Notes under the pieces: generated by a model
The model's input: the letters and a program-made list of their open reading frames with translations, nothing else
The model's database searches: none
What the model was told of the DNA's origin: nothing
Assembly: GCA_016784425.1 (NCBI GenBank)
Contig: JADHUQ010000057.1
Coordinates: 1-12,476 of the forward strand
Reading direction: 5' to 3'
From: Candidatus Delongbacteria bacterium
GTDB lineage: Bacteria > CAIWAD01 > BS150m-G50
DNA length: 12,476 nucleotides
Shown here: one piece after another, positions 1-7,091 of the stretch
Numbering within the stretch: position 1 is the stretch's first letter
Layout: each line of letters opens with the position of its first letter
Position numbers and translations under genes: made by a program

Positions 1-860
1 TGATAAAACTTGAGGGGATGCTTTGAGAGCGAGGCAACTGCCTTAGTCTGCACATTACTTGTAGGGCACATTTCAATCGGGATACGGCGATCGTTAACGA
101 AATTCAGTAGATCACCATCCTCTTTGAGACGGGTCCCATGTCCGATCCGATGAGCATTCAGATAATGCAGGGCCTGGTGGATTGATTCCGGCCCGTAAGC
201 CTCACCCGCGTGGACAGTACAGTTAATATTATTGTTGTGAATAAGGTAGAAAGCCTCAACATGGTCCTTGGCCGGGAAATTATGCTCCACACCTGCCAGA
301 TCAAAACCCACAACACCACGATTTTTATAAGCTACCGACAGCTCTGCCAACCTCATGGAGGTCTCAGGATTGATATTCCTTATTCCGCAAACGATAACCC
401 CGGTATGGATATTGAATCTCCGGCCCGCGTCGGCTAAACCCTCCAGGACTGCTTCCATTACTTCCGTTAAACCCAGGCGCTTTTTAATGTGCAGGATAGG
501 AGAGTAACGCACTTCCAGGTGTCGGCAGTTTTCAGCTGCGGCATCTTCAGCAAGCTCCCAGGCTGTCCGATAAAGTTCATCCTTTCCCTGCATTACACTC
601 AGAGTGTAATCGAAAACCTTCAAGTAGTCCTCAAGATTCTTGTAGTTTTGCCCCAGTCTGAGAATTCGCTTGAGTTCATCTGGATCATAACTGGGCAGGT
701 CAACATTGTTTTGACGTGCAAGCTCTATCATCGTTTTCAGGCGAATAGAACCATCAAGATGACAATGTAACTCCACTTTAGGGAGACTTTCGATGTACTT
801 CAGTGTAGGTGTCGCTTCGGTATCTGTAACCGTTGGATTACTGTTCTGCTCAGGAGTCAT
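1..860 (-). CDS. add: Adenosine deaminase (C-terminus beyond the window)
   Basis: Purine salvage enzyme that deaminates adenosine (and deoxyadenosine) to inosine; cytoplasmic, zinc-dependent TIM barrel. About 286 residues are visible, read on the minus strand from the ATG at 858-860. Family motifs appear in order: HCHLDGS (His32 and His34, metal ligands), GFDLAG near residues 185-190, TVHAGE (His217 metal ligand, Glu220 catalytic acid), HRIGHG (His241 catalytic) and CPTSN near 265-269. The final SLNTDDP-type motif, which carries the last metal-binding Asp, would lie past the left edge, so the gene is cut by the window and is not shown to be broken. Its ATG directly abuts the TAG of the upstream gene (TAGATG), so the two are co-transcribed and probably translationally coupled. 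An AAAAGG stretch inside the upstream gene is the only SD-like sequence. The family assignment is firm; substrate preference for adenosine over adenine is inferred from the HCHLDG and HRIGHG context. Confidence 0.93.
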   Translation of the reverse strand, partial: MTPEQNSNPTVTDTEATPTLKYIESLPKVELHCHLDGSIRLKTMIELARQNNVDLPSYDPDELKRILRLGQNYKNLEDYLKVFDYTLSVMQGKDELYRTAWELAEDAAAENCRHLEVRYSPILHIKKRLGLTEVMEAVLEGLADAGRRFNIHTGVIVCGIRNINPETSMRLAELSVAYKNRGVVGFDLAGVEHNFPAKDHVEAFYLIHNNNINCTVHAGEAYGPESIHQALHYLNAHRIGHGTRLKEDGDLLNFVNDRRIPIEMCPTSNVQTKAVASLSKHPLKFY

Positions 861-3068
861 CTAAGAAGAGGCCTTTTCTTTTTTGGAATACTGTTGATTG
901 AAAGCGGCAAGGTTATCAGCCGCGTTGTTAACGAGTATATCATCGATTTCAGCCATCCTTTGACGCAATGCGAGTGGCAGATTACTATCCAGAATCGACA
1001 AATGTTTGGTTAAACCCTGATTGATGCCATCTGATAACTCATAGGCCTTGTAAAGAGCCAAAATCTGGTGAATTTCCTGGGTGGATAAGAGGCTCCCAAC
1101 ACTTCCGGAAGTCTCGAGACCCGCTTCAGCACTATAAAGACGGGGCAGATACCCCAGCCGCCTCATCTCCGCCACCATTTTTTCCAGGCGCGAATCCGGC
1201 TTGAGTAACATCAACTGATCATTTACCGGTAACAGGAAATTATGCGATACCCGTCCCTGAACCTCCAATTCCCGCATCAGTAACCCGTTCGTAGTACGCA
1301 TACAGAAGAGATCTCCGTCGACCAGAATATGGCCATGATTGCGGGCGGTCTCTTCGATCAGAAAGAGCACATTCTGGGGGATCTCCTGCCGGGAATGTTC
1401 GGTGATGAAATCGATGATATCTGATTGAACTAAACCGTCATCCAGTCCTCGGGAAATAGCATTGTGTGTCAGCTTGTAGGTCCCGTTGTTGTATTCGGTA
1501 AAGCGTGATAGCTGGAGGACATGGGCAAGTGAGAACGCTGCCGGGATAAAGATCTCATAGTTTGATTGGACAATCAGTTCAACCTGTTGATCCCACTGGA
1601 ATTCAGGAAAGGTGTTCGCATTTTCATGCAGTAGACGGGCTCCCGCCTGGGTCAGACGGCATTGTAACGCACCATCTTCCGGATTGCGTGTGAGGTCGAC
1701 AACACCCAGCCAGAAGAGAGGTTTCTCCACGAGGTAACCGATCAGATTTGTCAGTACCTGTTCCTGTTCCTCCAGACTTTGGCGGAAATCCAAACGTGCC
1801 AGCAGAAAAGCCAGATAATCGACACCCACCCAACACCCCTCCTTGAGGAAGCTCATAATCCAGACCAGCCAGAGGGGATCAAGATGACTGTCCCCGCGGT
1901 TCTCAAGATCCTGCAGAGTGGACAGCTTACGTACACCTTTCAACTTGAAATAGTGGTTGAACAACAGTCTGAACATCTGGCCGGGGTACTTTAAAAGACG
2001 GGTCGCACGCTTATAATCAACATTCCAGAGGTCGTTGACAATCGTGATTACCTCCGCACTTTCCGCGAAGGAAAAAAGGAAATCGTAATAAGCATAATCC
2101 TCCTCGGACATCGACGGGAACGATGAACAGATCTTCTTGATCTCCGCCTTATGTACGCCGCCTTTCTGGATAGTCGGGATGGCATTGTGGATGAAGTGGT
2201 TCAAAAGCATCATGAAATTCTGGAACAACGCCATGCCGGCAGATTGGATCTTCCATGTTTCCGGTTCAATTGGACGCTTGACAGTGGGACAGGTCTGCCA
2301 GGGTGCCGTTTCGAGCTTGAAGTTGTATTTGATCGGGTAGACAGCGTCCTGCACAAGTTCTATCCTGACATCACTGGCCGCATATCCTGTTTTCAGAATC
2401 GATTGATTATCATCGGCACTGAAAACCAGTCCCGAACGGAGATAGATATCCTGAAGACAGTCCAGCAGGTCATCTGTGCTGAGGTTCTCATCGAAGTACT
2501 TGAGCTGCTTGTTCAGTTGCCACAACGGCATGCCACCTTTGAACATGGCCAGGATTTTGAGTATCTTGCGGGAGGTGAGATCAAAGTTCTTGGTAAGAAG
2601 CTTCTCGAACAACTTAGGGTTCAACAAAACCTGGGCGAAAGACTGGAGGATCAGGTGGTGATTCCAGACAGGGAGATTGATCTCATAGAAATCCCGTGCC
2701 ATACTCTTCAGACGGGCTGTCTCTTCCTTGCGCAAAAGGTGGCGCAACCGGTTACGATAAAAGGAGGGGAGCTTTATCAGGAGTTCCAGATGGTCGGCGA
2801 GAGCGATAGTGGCTTGTGATTTGCCCTTGATCGTTAAACGTGAGACACTTATCAATTGATCCTTGCGTAGAATCTTGAGCAGAGCGTTGGCATCCTGCTT
2901 CAACTCACGCTCAATTACGCCGATCAATTCCTCCTTCAACAAAACACCACCCTCTGCGGCAATGAAGTAAAGAATCTCCAGAGAAGCCGGGTCGGCGGTC
3001 TGCAGGCTGGCCAGTAGTTTCAGGGCCTGCTTGAAAATATCTTCCTTCAAAAAGAACTCCCGTGTCAA
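861..3068 (-). CDS. Helicase-associated (Helicase_C_3 / XPB-like N-terminal) domain protein
   Basis: A 735-residue cytoplasmic protein without a signal peptide or membrane segments. Residues about 490-620 resemble the helicase-associated domain found beside XPB/Ssl2-type DNA helicases: VELIVQSNYEIFIP (about 496-509), then YKLTHNAISRGLDDGL, then IIDFITEHSRQEIPQNV and a final hydrophobic strand pair. The first 470 residues are mostly helical, with winged-helix-like stretches near residues 25-80. There is no Walker A or DEAD motif, so this is not itself a helicase. Its role is unknown; in the family it accompanies XPB-like helicases, but none is visible here. The start is TTG at 3066-3068, because an in-frame TGA sits two codons upstream. 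A second TTG at codon 7 has a better spaced GGGAG, so the true start may be six residues later. First gene of a two-gene operon with adenosine deaminase, under the promoter at 3158-3186. Confidence 0.75.
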   Translation of the reverse strand: MTREFFLKEDIFKQALKLLASLQTADPASLEILYFIAAEGGVLLKEELIGVIERELKQDANALLKILRKDQLISVSRLTIKGKSQATIALADHLELLIKLPSFYRNRLRHLLRKEETARLKSMARDFYEINLPVWNHHLILQSFAQVLLNPKLFEKLLTKNFDLTSRKILKILAMFKGGMPLWQLNKQLKYFDENLSTDDLLDCLQDIYLRSGLVFSADDNQSILKTGYAASDVRIELVQDAVYPIKYNFKLETAPWQTCPTVKRPIEPETWKIQSAGMALFQNFMMLLNHFIHNAIPTIQKGGVHKAEIKKICSSFPSMSEEDYAYYDFLFSFAESAEVITIVNDLWNVDYKRATRLLKYPGQMFRLLFNHYFKLKGVRKLSTLQDLENRGDSHLDPLWLVWIMSFLKEGCWVGVDYLAFLLARLDFRQSLEEQEQVLTNLIGYLVEKPLFWLGVVDLTRNPEDGALQCRLTQAGARLLHENANTFPEFQWDQQVELIVQSNYEIFIPAAFSLAHVLQLSRFTEYNNGTYKLTHNAISRGLDDGLVQSDIIDFITEHSRQEIPQNVLFLIEETARNHGHILVDGDLFCMRTTNGLLMRELEVQGRVSHNFLLPVNDQLMLLKPDSRLEKMVAEMRRLGYLPRLYSAEAGLETSGSVGSLLSTQEIHQILALYKAYELSDGINQGLTKHLSILDSNLPLALRQRMAEIDDILVNNAADNLAAFNQQYSKKEKASS

Positions 3069-3075
3069 CCAGTTT

Positions 3076-3093
3076 CAGTTCCGCCGGGAACTG
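3076..3093 (-). promoter_or_regulatory. Hairpin in the leader, next to the TTG start
   Basis: CAGTTCC and GGAACTG (7 bp) flank a 4-nt CGGC loop, ending seven nucleotides before the TTG start of the helicase-associated gene. The only SD-like bases for that start (GGAAC) are in the stem, so the fold could hide the ribosome binding site. No T-run follows, so it is not a terminator. A regulatory role is inferred from position only. Confidence 0.4.
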
Positions 3094-3157
3094 TATGTGA
3101 TACATCCCAATCAGAGGGTTCCGATTCCATAGTACATGATGAGAAACAAATCTGTAA

Positions 3158-3186
3158 AATATAGACACCACGGTGACGCTTGTCAA
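3158..3186 (-). promoter_or_regulatory. Sigma70-type promoter for the minus-strand operon
   Basis: Read on the minus strand: TTGACA (3186-3181), a 17-nt spacer, then TATATT (3163-3158). The -35 is a perfect consensus match and the -10 matches five of six. Transcription would begin near 3151, leaving a leader of about 83 nt before the TTG start, which contains the hairpin at 3076-3093. It points away from the YchF-like gene. Confidence 0.72.
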
Positions 3187-3349
3187 GGAACCGGATGAGG
3201 ATTAAAGGAAACATGACAGCCGGGCAGGATTGATACCAGCCCCCTGGCTTCCGCTCCCGACTTGCTTAGGGTGTGACGGCGTAGTTAGATTTATAGCCTT
3301 CAGACGAATGACTTATGAAAAATATCAGGTTTCAGAGTCGCGTCTCTAT
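3187..3349 (+). other. Divergent intergenic region upstream of the plus-strand operon
   Basis: Control region between the two divergent operons. I see no strong plus-strand promoter. The best candidate is TTGCTT (3262-3267), an 18-nt spacer and TAGATT (3286-3291), with three and four consensus matches respectively. No coding sequence with a usable start is apparent before the YchF-like gene. Confidence 0.3.
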
Positions 3350-3354
3350 GGGAG
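3350..3354 (+). promoter_or_regulatory. Ribosome binding site that sets the YchF-like start
   Basis: GGGAG lies five nucleotides before the ATG at 3360. The earlier in-frame ATG at 3315 has no SD sequence and would add 15 residues ahead of the canonical YchF N-terminus (MKIGIVGLP), so this site decides the start. Confidence 0.75.
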
Positions 3355-3359
3355 TCATT

Positions 3360-4445
3360 ATGAAAATCGGAATAGTCGGTCTACCCCAGACAGGAAAAAC
3401 ATCTCTGTTTAATGCTCTTACCAGTTCAAATGTGGAACTGGGCTTTGGGGGTGGTAGAAAGGACCCGAATCTGGCGCAAGCACGAGTTCAGGACGACCGG
3501 TTGGACCGGTTGACGGAGATCTTTCAACCCCGCAGCCATATACCAACAGTAGTTGAATATGTCGACCTCTCAGGATTGGCACGCGGGACCGCCCGCAAAG
3601 AGGGCTTCTCCCCTGAGTTTATCAGTAACATCAAGGGTACCGATGCCGTGCTCTATGTTTCCCGCCAGTTTGCATCAGAAGAAGTTGTCCATCCAGAAGG
3701 AACAGTCGATCCTGTACGGGATATCAACATCGTTCTGGATGAGTTCCTCTTCTCCGATCTGACCGTGGCCACCGGCCGTCTCGAAAGGTTGCGTAAACAG
3801 GTAATGAAAGTGAAGGATCCCGCTTTGCTGAGAGAGTTGGACCTGCTTGAACGTTGCCTGGCGCATCTGGAAGAGGAACAACCACTCTCTTCCCTGGAAC
3901 TGAAGCTGGAGGAGGAGAAAACCATTCGCAGCTTTGCTTTCCTCACCCGCAAACCGATGCTGGTAGTAATAAACATCGGTGAAGAGGATCTCGCCGCGGC
4001 CATTGAACTGGAGCGGAATATCACCAGGCAGTTTCCTGAGCATCTGAAATTTGTCGTGGTTAATGCCAGGCTGGAAGCGGAGATCGCGCAACTTCCACCG
4101 GAAGACAGGATTATCTTCCTGGCAGATTACGGGCTGAAAGAGGCCGCTTGTAATCGCGTGATACAAAACTCTTATGAGCTCCTCGGATTGATTTCCTTTT
4201 TTACTGTTGGGGAAGACGAGTGTCGAGCCTGGACCGTGACCGGTGGTTCCCCCGCATCTAAAGCGGCCGGGACAATCCACACCGATATGGAGCGGGGATT
4301 CATCCGGGCAGAAGTTGTGCATTACGAGGATTTTATCCGAGCAGGTTCCCTGGCGGAAGCACGTAAGCAAGGCACTATGAAGCTCGAGGGCCGGGACTAT
4401 TCCGTACGGGATGGTGATATCATCAGCATTCGATTCAATGTGTGA
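3360..4445 (+). CDS. Divergent YchF/Obg-family P-loop NTPase with TGS domain
   Basis: A 361-residue cytoplasmic nucleotide hydrolase of the YchF branch of Obg proteins, close to the usual length (E. coli YchF 363). Visible parts: P-loop GLPQTGKTS (7-15); DLSG switch II (69-72); a charged helical insertion (about 125-190); NIGE (205-208), the N-x-x-E motif that replaces the guanine-specific NKxD and goes with ATP use in YchF; and a C-terminal TGS/DUF933 domain (about 275-361) with FFTVGEDECRAWTV, IHTDMERGFIRAEV and a RFNV terminus, all close to classic YchF. Odd: the switch I region, normally PFCTIEPN, reads GFGGGRKDPN, and the P-loop is QTGKT rather than NVGKS. That suggests a diverged paralogue rather than the housekeeping protein. 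YchF binds ribosomes and affects stress responses; whether this one does is unknown. First gene of a plus-strand operon, 6 nt before the next gene. Confidence 0.88.
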   Translation: MKIGIVGLPQTGKTSLFNALTSSNVELGFGGGRKDPNLAQARVQDDRLDRLTEIFQPRSHIPTVVEYVDLSGLARGTARKEGFSPEFISNIKGTDAVLYVSRQFASEEVVHPEGTVDPVRDINIVLDEFLFSDLTVATGRLERLRKQVMKVKDPALLRELDLLERCLAHLEEEQPLSSLELKLEEEKTIRSFAFLTRKPMLVVINIGEEDLAAAIELERNITRQFPEHLKFVVVNARLEAEIAQLPPEDRIIFLADYGLKEAACNRVIQNSYELLGLISFFTVGEDECRAWTVTGGSPASKAAGTIHTDMERGFIRAEVVHYEDFIRAGSLAEARKQGTMKLEGRDYSVRDGDIISIRFNV

Positions 4446-4451
4446 GGCAAT

Positions 4452-6035
4452 GTGAGTCAAACAATTGAACGAAGCGCCTGGAGAAAGTTAGAGCAACTTT
4501 TTTACAGAGAGCAACCTCTGCGCGGCTTGTATCATGGTTATCCGGTTTTTGGACTGCCGGCCCCGGCTGAGACAGATCCCCTGACAGAACTGGAGATTCT
4601 GTCACGGACACAGGGGGACAATACTGGCGGGGAAATACTTAACCGGACGGTCCATCACGCGGCAGAGACTCTGAGTACTCCTGTGATACAACGTACCCAC
4701 CCCCTCCGTTTTGTCCGGCATATTCAAGAAGGCCTGGCGGGATGTATCACGTTTTATGGTGAGCAGCGGACAGAAGCGCTTTCGCTTTATGCTGCGCAGC
4801 TGGAGCTATTTGTCAAACGGGCGATGGCAGCTCATCAGACCGGTTGCCGACCCGAATACGAGCTGGCAATCACTGAACTTACCTTCGTCCAGGAATGGCT
4901 GCTGTCAAATCAGGATGTAACACCTGGAGGCGAGCTTAAACATGCTGCCGCCACACTGGTGGAGTATTGCGACCATCTGGCGCGGCGGATTCCGTTACTG
5001 GACACCAGCTGTCAGATCGGTGCCGGACCAATAGCGGAACTCTACCTGCAACATTATGACAGAGAGTTGGAACTCGAATCCGAGCTTGAAAAAGCCCGTG
5101 AGTTTCGACAAAGCATTCACAAGCGTTTACTTCAGGAATGCGGACTGTTTCATCAGCGGTTTCAGGCTGAAATGAAAGTCGAAGCTATCCCGTTTACACT
5201 GCGAGAGCTTGCTGGTGATGCCCCCCGGCCGGAAGAGATTCCTGCAGTTCTTATGAGGCAGGTAACCAGGCTCCTTCAGTACCAGATTGACCTGGAACTC
5301 GCACCAGCAACCTCGCCACCTCGGGACAGCAGCTATCTGGAATTCGTATCACATGCCTTTGATATCCCCCACAGCCTGGGGCCGGGTGAGGATGGTCAGA
5401 CTAGATTGCGGCTTTCTCCTGCTGCCCCCCGGAATGGTCACCAATTTCCCAGACAGCATAGCTTCTCTCGATTGGAGATTGAGGCGGTACGTATCACATT
5501 GCATCAGAATCTGGTAGCGTGTTTCCCCAGTCCGCTGTTATCCGAACTGTTGCCCCGTGAAAACCGGCGAGGGCTTGAACTCTTCTGGCTGCATACACTT
5601 CAGCGCGCCGGATGGGGTAAGGGCGATATTCGTCTGCGTATCATCAGCGACCTGACCCTGTTGCAGGAGGTGGTTACCTTCATCGCCCTGCTGGAATACC
5701 ATGCTCTTGGTGAGGATGAACACTTGATACTGGCAGGTTTGACTCAAGACAACTGTTTCAACCGTGAAGAAGCTCTGACAGTGGTCGCAACCATCAAGCT
5801 GGATCCCCTGGCCCTGGGATGGGGATATCCTGTTTTCCGGGAGCTGAAGCGACTTGATCGCTATTATCGTCGCAAGCTCGGGTCGGGAATTACCCGCGCC
5901 GATTTCAACCGGGTGCTTTTCACCGGCGCCCTGCTGCCTGTCGGTTCACTGAGCAGATATCTTTCGCGTCAGTTCAGTCAAATGCTGGCCGTTGCCGGAG
6001 AAACCACACCTGACAAGGCTCCACAGCATGACTGA
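4452..6035 (+). CDS. DUF885-like protein with a degenerate metal site (tentative)
   Basis: A 527-residue soluble, mostly helical protein without a signal peptide. It starts at GTG 4452, six nucleotides after the YchF-like stop, with GAGG four nucleotides upstream. I do not recognise it by a clear signature. The C-terminal 180 residues follow the order of DUF885 metallopeptidases: a helix ending in His351 where the family has HExxPGHH, then GLELFWLH (374-381) where the family has EGWALY, then FNREEAL near 436-442, DPLALGWGY (451-459) and the closing helix-turn FNRVLFTGALLPVGSL (485-500). The active-site stretch here reads HQNLVACF, so the Glu and the later histidines are absent and peptidase activity is not expected. 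If the relation holds, this is a pseudoenzyme. It is co-transcribed with the YchF-like NTPase, and its end overlaps the permease gene by 8 nt. The alignment is by eye, so only moderate trust in the family is warranted. Confidence 0.5.
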   Translation: MSQTIERSAWRKLEQLFYREQPLRGLYHGYPVFGLPAPAETDPLTELEILSRTQGDNTGGEILNRTVHHAAETLSTPVIQRTHPLRFVRHIQEGLAGCITFYGEQRTEALSLYAAQLELFVKRAMAAHQTGCRPEYELAITELTFVQEWLLSNQDVTPGGELKHAAATLVEYCDHLARRIPLLDTSCQIGAGPIAELYLQHYDRELELESELEKAREFRQSIHKRLLQECGLFHQRFQAEMKVEAIPFTLRELAGDAPRPEEIPAVLMRQVTRLLQYQIDLELAPATSPPRDSSYLEFVSHAFDIPHSLGPGEDGQTRLRLSPAAPRNGHQFPRQHSFSRLEIEAVRITLHQNLVACFPSPLLSELLPRENRRGLELFWLHTLQRAGWGKGDIRLRIISDLTLLQEVVTFIALLEYHALGEDEHLILAGLTQDNCFNREEALTVVATIKLDPLALGWGYPVFRELKRLDRYYRRKLGSGITRADFNRVLFTGALLPVGSLSRYLSRQFSQMLAVAGETTPDKAPQHD

Positions 6036-7020
6036 GCTCTCCGGGATACTCTGCAGCCTCTGGTTGATACCGTTGGTCGGATTATTGGGCGGCTTCCTGG
6101 CGGGTTTGATCGGGGTAGGGGGTGGTATCCTGATAACCCCCATTCTCATCACGCTGGGCCTGCCTGCACGTATTATCGCCGGTACCATGCCGATGGTGAT
6201 CATCACCAATTCACTGAGCACCCTGCGACAACTACGTCCCCGGGAGCTGCTCGATTTTCGTCTGGGTGGCCTCCTCGGCCTTTCCGGCGCAATCGGTGGC
6301 TTCCTCGGAGCTATGCTGGTACATTATCTGGAAACGACTGCTGATGTGGATCGGATTATCCAGGTCATGTTTGTCATCCTGCTGCTGCTGGCAATGCTGC
6401 GTCTGTTGTTTGCTTCTGATCAGACTGGTAACATCAACAAGCTTTCCTTTCTGGTGCGGTTACCTCTTCTACAGTTTTATACACCATTGGCCGGACGACG
6501 CATCTCGCTCCTTCCGCTCCTTTTGCTGGGATTGCTGATCGGTGCTGTAGCCGGGATGATGGGTGTGGGTGGAGCCATCCTGCTGACACCTGCGCTCATC
6601 CTCCTGCTCGGCCTCGACATCAAGCAGGCGTCTGCATTGGCGGTAATCTATATTCTGATAACCGCTCTTTTCAACGCTGTCAGCCACGCCCTGATTACTG
6701 AAAACAGCAACCTGCTCCTGGGCTTGTTGCTGATGCCCTCCGGTGCACTGGGTGCCATCTTCGGGGTAAGAATCAGGCAATGGTTACCGCTGCGAAAGAT
6801 GAACCGGCTGTTCGCTCTGGTATTGTTTGGGGCAGCTCTTAATATGGCCTGGAAGACATGGTACAGCAACCCTGTTACTGTACCGGTCGTTACAGAAACA
6901 GCTGGTGCCTACCTTTCGCCAACAGTGACAGCTTTACTCTCACTTCTCTTTCCTGTGGCGATTAGTTTCGGTGTGTTTCATATTAATAAGTACATTAGTC
7001 GTCGCTGGGGGAGGTCATGA
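6028..7020 (+). CDS. TauE/SafE-family permease
   Basis: A 330-residue inner-membrane protein of the TauE/SafE (DUF81) family, which exports or takes up small organic anions or sulfur compounds such as sulfite and sulfoacetate. The two-fold internal repeat is plain: GFLAGLIGVGGGILITP (22-38) and GAVAGMMGVGGAILLTP (172-188), each opening a four-helix half. Hydrophobic segments lie around 10-40, 50-62, 78-100, 108-128, 160-195, 202-222, 228-248, 260-275 and 295-318. I chose the ATG at 6028 over the one at 5992: it overlaps the previous gene by 8 nt, has AAGG about ten nucleotides upstream, and removes a charged, histidine-containing extension untypical of the family. The central loop (130-160) is of ordinary length. 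The substrate cannot be read from sequence and the neighbours give no clear hint. Confidence 0.9.
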   Translation: MTELSGILCSLWLIPLVGLLGGFLAGLIGVGGGILITPILITLGLPARIIAGTMPMVIITNSLSTLRQLRPRELLDFRLGGLLGLSGAIGGFLGAMLVHYLETTADVDRIIQVMFVILLLLAMLRLLFASDQTGNINKLSFLVRLPLLQFYTPLAGRRISLLPLLLLGLLIGAVAGMMGVGGAILLTPALILLLGLDIKQASALAVIYILITALFNAVSHALITENSNLLLGLLLMPSGALGAIFGVRIRQWLPLRKMNRLFALVLFGAALNMAWKTWYSNPVTVPVVTETAGAYLSPTVTALLSLLFPVAISFGVFHINKYISRRWGRS

Positions 7021-7082
7021 CGGTCTTTTACCAGCTTGACGGTTCCCTTTTGGCAATCAATGCTCAGAAAACATAAAATCTT

Positions 7083-7087
7083 GGAGG
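7083..7087 (+). promoter_or_regulatory. Ribosome binding site of the T9SS-exported protein
   Basis: GGAGG lies one nucleotide before ATG 7089, four before ATG 7092 and nineteen before ATG 7107. Spacing favours 7092. The ATG at 7107 would give a cleaner signal peptide (MKKALVPV) but has no SD of its own. Confidence 0.6.
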
Positions 7088-7091
7088 AATG

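Noticed and set aside
210..770. Two short plus-strand frames near the left edge
   Set aside because: The minus strand here encodes adenosine deaminase with all expected motifs, and these frames are its complements.
2151..2819. Plus-strand frame of 222 codons inside the helicase-associated gene
   Set aside because: It is a shadow frame opposite the 735-residue protein, with no ribosome binding site and no recognisable motif.
3675..4460. Long minus-strand frame inside the YchF-like gene
   Set aside because: It is antisense to a well conserved gene, has no recognisable domain, and has composition expected of a shadow frame.
7051..7079. Promoter TTGGCA / TAAAAT just before the T9SS-exported gene
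   Set aside because: The hexamers are good (18-nt spacer), but transcription would begin around 7086, inside the Shine-Dalgarno, leaving no usable ribosome binding site on the message.
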